A stretch of DNA of 64,000 nt from Kolteria novifilia (lineage in GTDB: Bacteria; Planctomycetota; Planctomycetia; Kolteriales; Kolteriaceae), in assembly GCA_007748055.1 (NCBI GenBank), contig CP036279.1:2728001-2792000 (forward strand), read 5' to 3'. How positions within the stretch are numbered: the stretch's first letter is position 1; the number at the start of each line of letters is the position of its first letter. A program made the position numbers and the translations under genes. The notes under the pieces were generated by a model. The model was given only the letters and a program-made list of their open reading frames with translations, was not told the origin of the DNA and did not search any database. This document shows, one piece after another, positions 53,786 through 62,402 of this stretch.

Positions 53786-54139
53786 TCACTCCTCCTCGAC
53801 GCTCTCGAGGGCCGCAAGCACTTTGCGCAAGGCGTCGCTGTCGACTTGGGCCGGCGCCCGCACGATGTAGCCTCGGGGATGAACGATCTCGATCACGCTC
53901 GTCGATTCGGGGACCACCCGCAACGCCACGAACGGCGACGGACACGCCCCACCGCCATCGACCGCAGTCGACCGTTTCTCTTTTCGATCGCGTCGCTGTA
54001 GCTCACGCCGCCAGCCGTAGAACGACGCCTCCGAAATCCCTTCTTCCCTGCAGAACCTCCGAACGCCCCGCCCACTCTCCTCTTGCCGACGAACGACCTT
54101 CCGCCAATACGCTTCCTTCTCCGCACAACGAACTCGCAT
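53786..54139 (-). CDS. tnpA: IS66-type accessory protein TnpA
   Basis: This 117-residue protein starts with KEAYWRKVVRRQEESGRGVRRFCREEGISEASFYGWRRELQRRD, the helix-turn-helix region of IS66 Orf1, and ends with EIVHPRGYIVRAPAQVDSDALRKVLAALE, as in complete family members. It is the promoter-proximal gene of the IS66 remnant. About 90 bp upstream the orphan CRISPR array begins. Confidence 0.85.
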   Translation of the reverse strand: MRVRCAEKEAYWRKVVRRQEESGRGVRRFCREEGISEASFYGWRRELQRRDRKEKRSTAVDGGGACPSPFVALRVVPESTSVIEIVHPRGYIVRAPAQVDSDALRKVLAALESVEEE

Positions 54140-54232
54140 CTTCCGCCTCGCGACAAACCAGGGCCAACCAACCCAAGCCTACCGCAACCCACAAGACGCC
54201 ACCGTTGCAACGCTCACAGCTGTGTAACGGCT

Positions 54233-54417
54233 GGTCTCCACGGCTAACCAGCCGTGGCCTCATTGAAGCCTCGCGGATGCGAGCGACTACTTCAGCTACG
54301 GCCGGGGTCTCCACGGCTAACCAGCCGTGGCCTCATTGAAGCAACATCGAGGCGATGGCCAGTGTATTCGCCAAGGCGCAGGTCTCCACGGCTAACCAGC
54401 CGTGTCCTCATGGAAGC
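54233..54417 (+). CRISPR. Orphan CRISPR array, three repeats and two spacers
   Basis: A 37-bp repeat starts GGTCTCCACGGCTAACC and ends CCTCATTGAAGC. Copies lie at 54233-54269 and 54306-54342 (identical) and at 54381-54417 with two mismatches, as usual for a terminal repeat. The spacers are 36 bp (54270-54305) and 38 bp (54343-54380) and unrelated to each other. The repeat contains a perfect palindrome CCACGGCT-AACC-AGCCGTGG and the ATTGAAGC end typical of CRISPR repeats. The degenerate copy places the leader on the left, where the IS66 remnant now lies. No cas gene is in the window, so the array may be inactive or depend on distant cas genes. Confidence 0.85.
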
Positions 54418-55063
54418 CAATGTCGTCGAAGAAGGCTTCGTCGATGGCCGCCTCGTCGCGGTCGGCGAGCCATTGCCGGAGTGGTTAATCCAAGGAAGTC
54501 TCCTTCACAACATCGGGGCGACCACGGTGGTGAGGTGTTTGGCGGCGTTATTTCTACATGGACGCGGACCGCGGACGAAGTTCTCCGCGAGACTTCCGAC
54601 GTGCCGCGCACGCCCCGGTAGCGGAGTAACCGCTGGCTGCCCGGAAGGGGGCGCCGAAACAACGGGGCCACACGGAATTCGGGTCTCCTTCCTTCTTCCC
54701 CTTGGACAAGGGGGAGCGGAAGAATTGGGGATCGTTGATCGAGCGTGCGCGGGGCGCGACGCTGGGCTTCGCTAGAGAATGCTTTCAGCGTTCGGAGAGG
54801 AGAGCGAGGGAATGGTGAGCCTCACGAGTTACGGTTTCGGTCGACCTTCCGTTCGAAGCGGCTCGGGTGTTGGAGTGTCACGATACCGATCGTGGCCTCG
54901 ATGGAGCACGTGTGGGGCCATGACGTTTGGTGCATCACCGGTGCGAGCTGAATGACGAGCGGGGCGCGCATGGGTACGGTCCCCCGACGGCCGTTGGTCA
55001 CCCAAGAGGCCGTAGGGAGTCCATGGACGCGTCCGAAGGCCGGCGTCGCGATGACGCGCTGGC
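54418..55063. other. Repeat-bearing intergenic region
   Basis: No gene is recognised. It holds the inverse copy of the 44-bp dispersed repeat (54588-54631) and, around 54738-54790, a relative of the twin-hairpin repeats (GTGCGCGGGGCGCGACGCTGG then GCTTTCAGCGTTCGG). Confidence 0.55.
54588..54631 (-). repeat. Dispersed 44-bp repeat, copy 2
   Basis: Read on the minus strand it begins GGTTACTCCGCTACCGGGGC and ends GGAAGTCTCG; it matches 12671-12714 at 39 of 44 positions by eye. Confidence 0.75.
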
Positions 55064-57220
55064 TCAGCGATGCCGCGGAGCGTTGGTATTGTCGCCGAAG
55101 TCATCGAGGTCAAGCGGCGACATGAGCGTCATCGCGCCCATCTGCCGGAAGACCTCATCGACGATGTCGACATCGTTTCGGCTTGCGTTCGAGGCTTGCT
55201 GGCCACGGCTCTCCCGTTGGGAACCGTGCCGATCCGACATCTCTCGCGAGTCGTGCTTCCCGTGCGATGAGTGCCGACAGGGATCGCGATCGCCGTTGGC
55301 CTCGACGAATGAAGCGTCTCCGTCGGCGACGATCGTCACGCTATCCTCCTGGGCGCCATACCAGTGGATGGAATCGAGGTTGAGATACTCGATGACCGTG
55401 CCGTTGATGGTGATCGAGTTGCCATCGACGACGACCGAGTCGGCGCCATCGGTTCCGAAGAGGTCCAGGACATTCTTGCGGCCGTCGCCGCCGTCGATGA
55501 CGATGCCTTCGGGAAGGGCCGAAGAATCGGTCTGGAAGTCGACGGAGACATTGGTGTCACCGCGACTGGTGTCGACAATGTGGACTTGGGAAGTCTCCTC
55601 GGTCGAGCGCGACGCGAGGACCGCGCCACTGCGGGCATCGATGATTTCGACCCGCGACTCGCCCACCGAAACGATCAGGTCGTCACTTTCATGGCGCCCG
55701 GCGATCTCGTAGCGCAGGACCGAGTCCTCGGCATCACTGGTCGGCACGACGAAATCGTCGGCGACATCCGCGGCGATCGCTTGGCCTACTTCTTGGCCGA
55801 CGAGGTCGTCGAAATCGAAGTGGATGCCCAAGTAAACTCGGCTACGACCGTTCTCGGCCATTGCCTCGCTGAAAGAGTCGAAGGACCTCGTGGCGTCGTC
55901 CAGGTAGAGTCCGTAGTCGGCTTGCAGTTCGGGATCGTCGAGGAGGATCTCCAGTTCCTCGGAGGATAGCTCGAAGGAGATGTCATCGGTGCCATAGAAC
56001 TCCTGGAGGGTGCCGAAGAGAGCACCGCCGAAGGTGGCGTGTCCGGAGATGTAGGTAGGAAACTGCGGTGTGAAGCCGACGATGTCGTCGCCGTCGTCGG
56101 GAGCCCCGAGCGGGGTCCAGTCGTCATCGCCATCGGTGAGATCGTTGCCGTCGGCGTCCCCCGCCCGGATCGCGGTGACGGGACGCCAGAACTCCTCGGT
56201 GAACTTCGTGTGCCAGGCGACGATCGCCGCGTCGGCCATCGCCACCGACGCTTGGGCGTAGAGGGTGGCGTTCTCCTCGAGCGTGTTGCCTTCCTGAACG
56301 GCGATTGTCTCCAGCACGTCGCTGAAAAGGGCGAGGGGCGTGCCGAGTCCCTCACGGTCATAGGCCCAAAAGATGCCGGCTTCGGTCTGATCGGCGGTTC
56401 GGGTCGTGCTGTCGACCGAACCGAGTTCCAAGACTTCGTTGTAGGACGCGGCGTATTCCTCGCTGGTGAGCGCCGGAGTGGTCTCGGGGGCGAAGCTTTC
56501 CACGGACGAGATGGAGAAGGTGTCGACCTCGCCCCATCCAGGCCCCCACGCGGAGACGTCGGGGTTCAAGGGGTCCGCTTGGAAGTAGCCAAGCTCGTCG
56601 GTGAACGCGTACTCCACGACGTCGTCAGAGCCGTCATCGGCGCGTTCAGCGAGGATCTGGTTGCCGATCGCGGTTCCCAACGCCAGGCTCGCGGAGGTGA
56701 CGCGACTGGTCTCTTGTCCCGTCAAGACGCTATCGAGGAACGAGTCGATCATGTCTTGCTGATCGGGGTAGAGCGAACTGAGAACGGTGTAGGCCGCCTG
56801 GGATGCGACGATGTCGGTCGCGACGTTGGAGGTCGATTCGGCGTCCAGCGCGTAGTCGTAGAAGGTGCCATCGGGATTGCCCGAGGCGATCGTGACGGCG
56901 TCGTAGATCGCCAAGTTGAGCATCGCCATCGATCGCGAGGCGTACCCCGGGTTCTGATTGACGGCATCCGCGATCAACAACTCACCAAAGAGGTTGTTCC
57001 AGTCAAGCACGACGTCCGATTGCGCATTGTGTTGCCCATCGGATGCGTCTTGTATTCCAGAGGTCTCGGTCCCAAGGATGGAGACCTCGAGGCCACTCAT
57101 GTCGACCGTCTCGGCATCTTGTGTTGCTGTCGGAAATAATTCCTCGACCAGCGCCGCGTCGGCCGCCAGTAGATTTCGTGTTTCCAGACTCTCCACTCGA
57201 AGACTCTTGCCATCTCCCAT
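55064..57220 (-). CDS. Exported vanadium-dependent haloperoxidase with shared C-terminal module
   Basis: The N-terminus MGDGKSLRVESLETRNLLAAD carries the LExLExR surface signal. The vanadate site is complete: KFTEEFWRPVTAIR (Lys339, Arg346), FPTYISGHATF (Ser392, Gly393, His394) and NGRSRVYLGIHF (Arg461, His467), with the spacing of chloroperoxidase-type enzymes and PAP2 phosphatases. The enzyme would oxidise halides with hydrogen peroxide outside the cytoplasm. Residues ~513-636 (VEIIDARSGAVLASRSTEETSQVHIVD...GIVIDGGDG) are homologous to the C-terminal module of the heme peroxidase at 18233. ATG 57220 follows GGAGAGTGGCA. Confidence 0.92.
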   Translation of the reverse strand: MGDGKSLRVESLETRNLLAADAALVEELFPTATQDAETVDMSGLEVSILGTETSGIQDASDGQHNAQSDVVLDWNNLFGELLIADAVNQNPGYASRSMAMLNLAIYDAVTIASGNPDGTFYDYALDAESTSNVATDIVASQAAYTVLSSLYPDQQDMIDSFLDSVLTGQETSRVTSASLALGTAIGNQILAERADDGSDDVVEYAFTDELGYFQADPLNPDVSAWGPGWGEVDTFSISSVESFAPETTPALTSEEYAASYNEVLELGSVDSTTRTADQTEAGIFWAYDREGLGTPLALFSDVLETIAVQEGNTLEENATLYAQASVAMADAAIVAWHTKFTEEFWRPVTAIRAGDADGNDLTDGDDDWTPLGAPDDGDDIVGFTPQFPTYISGHATFGGALFGTLQEFYGTDDISFELSSEELEILLDDPELQADYGLYLDDATRSFDSFSEAMAENGRSRVYLGIHFDFDDLVGQEVGQAIAADVADDFVVPTSDAEDSVLRYEIAGRHESDDLIVSVGESRVEIIDARSGAVLASRSTEETSQVHIVDTSRGDTNVSVDFQTDSSALPEGIVIDGGDGRKNVLDLFGTDGADSVVVDGNSITINGTVIEYLNLDSIHWYGAQEDSVTIVADGDASFVEANGDRDPCRHSSHGKHDSREMSDRHGSQRESRGQQASNASRNDVDIVDEVFRQMGAMTLMSPLDLDDFGDNTNAPRHR

Positions 57221-57548
57221 TGCCACTCTCCTTGTGTGTCGGCTCGATCGCCGCGCTAACCCCCCACTCGGACACGGTGTCCACTGCCGCAATGCCTCCA
57301 ATGCATTTCAACGAACACGGTCCTTGGCGCTACGTCCCGCTTCGTAGCTCTACTTGAGGTCAACGCCGGTCGATTTCTGGAATCTACAGTCAAAATGTCG
57401 CTTTCCTGGCGAATGCAGGGGGTGGTGTAGGTGGACGCCGTGGATGGGGAGTTGGAGCGAGGCGGATCGCGTTCTCGCCTTGCGTGTGGAAGGGCCGGAG
57501 GGAATGATGATGGATCAAGGTCCGCGCGATGAACCAAGGAGGAAGGCG
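57221..57548. other. Divergent intergenic region
   Basis: The gap lies between the haloperoxidase gene (minus) and the tiny CxxC gene (plus). No repeat or RNA gene is recognised. Confidence 0.4.
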
Positions 57549-57665
57549 ATGTGCGTGAAGGATAAACCGGACGCCTCGCGGAAGGCGATCGTTTTCGTTT
57601 GCCAGAAGTGCGGGGTGAAGAGAAAGAACAAGAAGGGGATGTGCAAACCGAAGAAGGTCAAGTGA
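57549..57665 (+). CDS. 38-residue CxxC protein
   Basis: The product is MCVKDKPDASRKAIVFVCQKCG followed by VKRKNKKGMCKPKKVK. A very good ribosome binding site (AAGGAGG) lies eight bases before ATG 57549. The C-x-x-C pair with a further Cys-x-Pro and many Lys residues suggests a small zinc- or nucleic-acid-binding peptide. Upstream in-frame starts exist but lack such a site. I do not know a function. Its size puts it below usual gene-calling limits. Confidence 0.6.
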   Translation: MCVKDKPDASRKAIVFVCQKCGVKRKNKKGMCKPKKVK

Positions 57666-57885
57666 GGGCGATGGACAGGGTTGGCGGAGGAGTAGCCGGG
57701 GGGGACAACGGAGTCGCGATCGGTAAGGGAGGTGTCGGGAAGTGGCGCTGGAGAACTCTCGGCTCGCGCGGCGCGAGAGGGCGTTACCCATCTCCCCAAA
57801 CAAGTGATACGTTAGACTTCGAGTGGGCCCCTGTTGCTGGCGGGGATGGGGCGAGTGCTGGCAAGCGGTCGAAAGTGAGTCGCGG

Positions 57886-59175
57886 ATGGTGTGGAGCTCG
57901 ACGGGACGAGCGTGCTTGATCTGGCTGACCGTGACGCTCTTTGTCGCTTACCAACTTCTGGTGCAGATGTCGTTCGGCATCGTCAGGTCCGGCGTTGAGT
58001 CGGACCTAGGGTTCACCGTGGATCTCACCAACTTTCTGATCATGTTCTACGCGGTGGCGTTGGGCGTCATGCAGTTGCCGGTCGGGCTGTTGCTCGATCG
58101 CGGCAATCCCCGCTGGCTGCTGACCGCGGCGTGCGCCGCGGTGGTGGTCGGCTGCGCCCTCTTCGCCAGTGCGACCAACGCGCTAATGGTGGCGGTGGGA
58201 TGGACGCTCGCGGGGTTCGGCTCGTCGTTCGCGTTCATCGGGGCGGGCTACGTCATCCGCCGCTGGTTTCCCCCTCGGGCCTTCGCGGTCGTTTTCGGGG
58301 GGACGATCCTGCTGTCGTCGATCGTGGGAGCGGGCGCGGGCAACGTGATGTATCCGGCCCTGAGCGAGCTCTACTCCTGGCGGGAGACGCTCTATGGAGG
58401 CGCTGGGCTCGGCGTGATCTTAACGCTCCTGATCGCGCTCGTTGTCACCCTCCCGGAGGAGGACCGCGAGGTGGAGATGGACACCAAGCACGACACGCGA
58501 TCCACGCCGTCGATCGTCTCGTCATTCGACGCGATCTTCGATCGGCCGCAGATTCTCTTCTGCGCGCTCTTCGCGGGGGCGACGTGCGGTAACCTGATCG
58601 GCTTCGGCGGGCTCTGGCTCATCACGTGGCAGGCGAAGGGATGGCAGGACAGCGCCAACGACGCCGCGATGCTCAACTCGATCCTTTGGTGCGGCAACGG
58701 TTTGGGCGCCCCGATCTTCGGACTTCTTTCCGACATGATTCGCCGCCGCCGTATCGTGATGGTGCTCGGCTCGTTGGCCGCGTTCGCGTTCAACGTCCTG
58801 TTGGTGGTCGTGCTGGTTCCGTACTCGCGGTCGTTTCTGCTATGGGTTCTGTTCTTACAAGGGTTCGCGTGGGGAGTCGCGCCGCTCGCTTTCGCGGTCG
58901 CTTGCGAGAACGCGCCGCGCCGCGTTCTCGGATTGACGTTGGCGGTGGTCAACGTCTTCGGCGTGCTGATGGGATCGCTGCTGCAGATTGGGCCCGAAAC
59001 GATGCTGGACGGGATCGACAATCCGGGTCGTCTCGAGTTGAGCCGGGCGTTGCTCCCGTTTGTCGTCACCGCGGCGATCGGTGTTCTGTTGGCGATGTTT
59101 TGTATCCGCGAAACCTACTGTCGATCCTTGCCGGAGAAGATGCGGCAGGCACGACGAGTCATTGGCCAAGCATGA
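57886..59175 (+). CDS. MFS transporter
   Basis: About twelve hydrophobic helices are visible in the 429 residues, with MFS features such as YAVALGVMQLPVGLLLDRGNPRWLL (motif A-like loop), GWTLAGFGSSFAFIGAGYVIRRWFPPRAFAVVFGG and, in the second half, GLGAPIFGLLSDMIRRRRIVMVLG. The substrate cannot be told. The start ATG 57886 (MVWSSTGRACL) removes a non-hydrophobic 21-residue extension that is otherwise open. Its 3' end overlaps the convergent sulfatase gene by 17 bp. Confidence 0.88.
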   Translation: MVWSSTGRACLIWLTVTLFVAYQLLVQMSFGIVRSGVESDLGFTVDLTNFLIMFYAVALGVMQLPVGLLLDRGNPRWLLTAACAAVVVGCALFASATNALMVAVGWTLAGFGSSFAFIGAGYVIRRWFPPRAFAVVFGGTILLSSIVGAGAGNVMYPALSELYSWRETLYGGAGLGVILTLLIALVVTLPEEDREVEMDTKHDTRSTPSIVSSFDAIFDRPQILFCALFAGATCGNLIGFGGLWLITWQAKGWQDSANDAAMLNSILWCGNGLGAPIFGLLSDMIRRRRIVMVLGSLAAFAFNVLLVVVLVPYSRSFLLWVLFLQGFAWGVAPLAFAVACENAPRRVLGLTLAVVNVFGVLMGSLLQIGPETMLDGIDNPGRLELSRALLPFVVTAAIGVLLAMFCIRETYCRSLPEKMRQARRVIGQA

Positions 59176-60592
59176 TCTTCTTCTTCTCCGCGAGCTTCGA
59201 GCGGCATTGGTCGAGCACCGAGGCGTGGCTCGCGTCGCCGGCGAGATTGGTGAACTGCTCGGGATCTCGCTGCATGTCGTAGAGCTCCTCGCCGTCGGGA
59301 TACTGCATGTACGCCCAACGCTTGCCGCGAATCGCGAACTGCGTCGGCATCTTGCGGCGGCCATCGTAGCTAAAGGCATAGTCGCGGGTTGTCGCGTCGT
59401 GGTTCTCGAGGATCGGGAGCAGGCTCTTGCCGTGACACTGCTTGGGAACGTCGAGACCCACGAGTTGCATGACGGTGGGATAGAGGTCGACCAACTCGAC
59501 GGGCGCATCGCTGACGCCGGGCCGCAGACCGGGGATCGAGACGATCAGCGGAACCCGCGTCGCCTCCTCGTGCAAGTTCGCCTTTTGCCAGAAATCGTGC
59601 TCGCCCAGATGGTAGCCGTGATCGCTGGTGAAGATGACGGCGGTCGAGTCGCGTAGCCCGAGGCGGTCGAGTTCCGCGAGGACCTTGCCGAGTTGATCGT
59701 CCATGAAGCTGACCGACGCTTCGTACGCCGACCACATCCGCTTCTGGTTGTCGGGGTAGCGCGCCAACCCGTTGGCCTGGCTGTTGGAACTCGAGATGCC
59801 GGAGCGAGGGATGTCGTCCCAGTCGTCGGCCAGACGCTTGGGCATGCGGATCTTCTCGATCGGGTAGCGACCGAAGTAGGGCTCGGGAGCGACGTGCGGG
59901 TAGTGGGGCCGAACGAACCCGACCGCAAGGACGAAGGGTTCGTCTTTGTGCTCGCGCAGCAGTTCGATCGCTTTGGCGGCCGTCTTCGCGTCGGGCTGAT
60001 CGGATCCATCACTCTCGTCGATCACCGCGACGTAGGCGCGATTCTTGGTTCGCGCTCCCTGCCTGTCGTCGAGGTCTCGTTTGATGTCGTTGATATTGAG
60101 ACACTGATAGAGCCCCGGCGTTGACTCCTCCTTGCCGGGCGAGTTGAACCGCTCGGTCCAGGAGGCCGCGTGGTCGCCGCCGTTGGTCCCCTCGACGATG
60201 TCGCCCGGAACGCGCATGTGGTAGATCTTGCTCACCCGCGCCGAGTACCAGCCGTTCTCCTTGAGGACCTGCGGGAACGACTTGTGCTTGGCGTGGTCGA
60301 TGTTCCTTCGTCCGTAGCGGCCGAACATGATCGACGGTCGCGATGGGGCACAGACAGGGGCTTGACAGTAGGCGCGAGTGAAGCGAGTTCCGTGCTCGGC
60401 GAGCCGGTCGATGTTCGGCGTCTCGCAGAGCGGATGGCCGTAGCAACCCAGCACGCTCGCTTTCAAATCGTCGGCGATGACGTAGAGGACGTTCTTGACG
60501 ATCGGCTCCTCCTCGGCGGCCGAGATGCCGGGGATGAGCAGAAGAAGGGCGACCGGGAGGAGGGGACGCCAACGGTTCGTGAGGAGGGGCAT
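59159..60592 (-). CDS. Secreted sulfatase, iduronate-2-sulfatase-like
   Basis: A signal peptide (LLPVALLLLIPGISAAE) precedes NVLYVIADDLKASVLGCYG (metal-binding Asp pair) and QAPVCAPSRPSIMFGRY with the C-x-P-S-R motif, where Cys81 would be converted to formylglycine. VIFTSDHGYHLGEHDFWQKANLHEEATRVPLIVSIPG supplies further metal ligands. The order fits the iduronate-2-sulfatase-like subgroup, which removes sulfate from polysaccharides. Start ATG 60592 follows GAGG. A second sulfatase gene lies 24 bp upstream on the same strand, so the two are likely one operon. Confidence 0.93.
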   Translation of the reverse strand: MPLLTNRWRPLLPVALLLLIPGISAAEEEPIVKNVLYVIADDLKASVLGCYGHPLCETPNIDRLAEHGTRFTRAYCQAPVCAPSRPSIMFGRYGRRNIDHAKHKSFPQVLKENGWYSARVSKIYHMRVPGDIVEGTNGGDHAASWTERFNSPGKEESTPGLYQCLNINDIKRDLDDRQGARTKNRAYVAVIDESDGSDQPDAKTAAKAIELLREHKDEPFVLAVGFVRPHYPHVAPEPYFGRYPIEKIRMPKRLADDWDDIPRSGISSSNSQANGLARYPDNQKRMWSAYEASVSFMDDQLGKVLAELDRLGLRDSTAVIFTSDHGYHLGEHDFWQKANLHEEATRVPLIVSIPGLRPGVSDAPVELVDLYPTVMQLVGLDVPKQCHGKSLLPILENHDATTRDYAFSYDGRRKMPTQFAIRGKRWAYMQYPDGEELYDMQRDPEQFTNLAGDASHASVLDQCRSKLAEKKKIMLGQ

Positions 60593-60616
60593 GCGCGGAC
60601 TCCGGGACGGGATGGA

Positions 60617-62053
60617 CTACTGCTCTTGATCGAGGATCGACGTGAGCTTCTTCTGGAGACGCTCGACGCGCTTGGGCTGGCTTGTCGCGAGGTTGCTGGT
60701 CTCGGAGAGATCCTCGCGAACGTTGTAGAGTTCGGTCTCCCGCGGTCGCTTCTTCGGGGCGCTGAAACCGTGGCTGGCGCCGGGGAGCATGAGTTTCCAG
60801 TCGCCGTCGCGAATCGACTTTCGACTATGAAGCACGGGTGGCCTGGGCGTCGCTTCGGTTCCGCCGCCGAGTTGGGCCAGGAAGCTGGCACTGTCCTTGG
60901 TCGATGCCGTGGGCTCCTGGCCGATGAGTTCCGCGAAGGTGCCGTAGAGATCGGCGAACGCGACGAGGCGATCGCTCGACGATCCCGCCTGGACGTGGCC
61001 GGGCCAGTTCACGAGGAAGGGGACGCGATGGCCGCCCTCCCAAATGCTGGCCTTGATGCCGCGAAGGGGGCCCCTCGAGGCATGATGGAAGCGTTCGGTG
61101 TCCTTCTCGTACCAAACCGGGCCGTTGTCGCTGGAGAAGATCACGAGCGTGTCGTCCTTCATCCCCGCCTTCTCGAGGCTGCCGAGGATCTGGCCGACGA
61201 CGCTGTCGACTTGCATGACGAAGTCGCCGTACATGCCGGCGTCGCTCTTGCCGGCGAACTCCTTGGTCGGCAGCCACGGCGTGTGGGGCGAGGGGAGGGC
61301 GACGTAGAGGAAAAGCGGCTTCTCGCTGTCGGCGTGGGCTTCGATCACCTTGATCGCCTCGCTGGCGAAGCGGGGTGTCACCTCGCCGTGCTTGAAGTCG
61401 GGAGCGATCGGGCCTTCGCGCCAGAACGCCCCTTGGATCTTGTTCCAACCCTCCTTGCCGCCGACGCTGGTGCTTGCCGGAACGGTGTCGGTCGGCTTCT
61501 CGGTCGGCGTGCGGTCGCGGATGAAGAAGTAGGGCGGAATGTCGAGCGAGGCGTGCATGCCGAAAAACGACTCGAAGCCCCGATCGACCGGCCCGCCGGT
61601 GAGGGACTGGTCGTAGTCGAAGCGGAACCCGTCGGGGGCCTTCGTGGGGGCCTTCTGGTCGAAGCCGAGGTGCCATTTGCCGACCATCGCGGTCGAGTAG
61701 CCGTGGTCGCGCAACAAGCTGGCGATGGTCGATTCCCCTTCGGGAATGATCGGCCCCGCCCGGTCGTCGTAGGAGGGAGCCCGCGGGTTGAACCGCCCGG
61801 TCAGCAGGCTGTACCGAGAGGGCTTGCACGTCGACCCGCCCGAGTGAGCATCGGTGAAGACGATGCCCTCGGCCGCCATCCGGTCGAGGTTCGGGGTGGC
61901 GATGTTGCTCTCGGGGTTATAGGCCTTGAGGTCGCCATACCCCATGTCGTCCGCCAGGATCACGACGATGTTCGGCTTCGTCGGCGTCTCCGCGGCTAGG
62001 GCGCAGAATGGGAACAGGGCTCCCATCGCCACGAGGGCGAGCAAGATTCTCAT
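60617..62053 (-). CDS. Secreted arylsulfatase-like sulfatase
   Basis: The signal peptide MRILLALVAMGALFPFCALAAE is followed by NIVVILADDMGYGDL (metal-binding Asp pair), GGSTCKPSRYSLLTGRFN (C-x-P-S-R, Cys76), STAMVGKWHLGF and FSSDNGPVWYEKD. The set is complete for the arylsulfatase A/N-acetylgalactosamine-6-sulfatase-like group. It acts on exported sulfated substrates after formylglycine formation. Start ATG 62053 follows AGAGG. It is the first gene of the sulfatase pair. Confidence 0.93.
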   Translation of the reverse strand: MRILLALVAMGALFPFCALAAETPTKPNIVVILADDMGYGDLKAYNPESNIATPNLDRMAAEGIVFTDAHSGGSTCKPSRYSLLTGRFNPRAPSYDDRAGPIIPEGESTIASLLRDHGYSTAMVGKWHLGFDQKAPTKAPDGFRFDYDQSLTGGPVDRGFESFFGMHASLDIPPYFFIRDRTPTEKPTDTVPASTSVGGKEGWNKIQGAFWREGPIAPDFKHGEVTPRFASEAIKVIEAHADSEKPLFLYVALPSPHTPWLPTKEFAGKSDAGMYGDFVMQVDSVVGQILGSLEKAGMKDDTLVIFSSDNGPVWYEKDTERFHHASRGPLRGIKASIWEGGHRVPFLVNWPGHVQAGSSSDRLVAFADLYGTFAELIGQEPTASTKDSASFLAQLGGGTEATPRPPVLHSRKSIRDGDWKLMLPGASHGFSAPKKRPRETELYNVREDLSETSNLATSQPKRVERLQKKLTSILDQEQ

Positions 62054-62402
62054 GATACCTCTTTCCTCGGTTCGGTAGCCCTGTCCGGCCCGCGTCCGGT
62101 CTCAAGGCGCACCCGTCGATCCCCAATTCCTCCATGGCCGCTCCACGGTACCAGGAAGGACGCTTAGGTGCCAGCAGGGGAGAGAAGTGGGGACTGGAAA
62201 CCGTGTCGGTCGGCGTCGGAGGGGGCAAGACTCGGGGCTGACCAACGTGAGACCGTACGAAGACTCGGGCGTGATTCGAATCAATGACAAGCGACCACGT
62301 TCCCTGTCTCGCGACTTACCCTAACCTCCCAGGCTCGGGAATGCCGATCAGGAGAGATGGGATAGACTGCGCCGAGTGAGGGCGGGGATGGAGATTCGTG
62401 CG
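62054..62402. other. Divergent intergenic region, no gene recognised
   Basis: It separates the sulfatase pair (minus) from the DUF2490 gene (plus). No repeat or RNA gene is recognised; promoters for both directions are expected here. Confidence 0.4.

Noticed and set aside
60170-61999. ~609-codon plus-strand frame across both sulfatase genes
   Set aside because: Both sulfatases are complete on the minus strand with C-x-P-S-R motifs; one frame spanning two genes on the other strand is a GC artefact.
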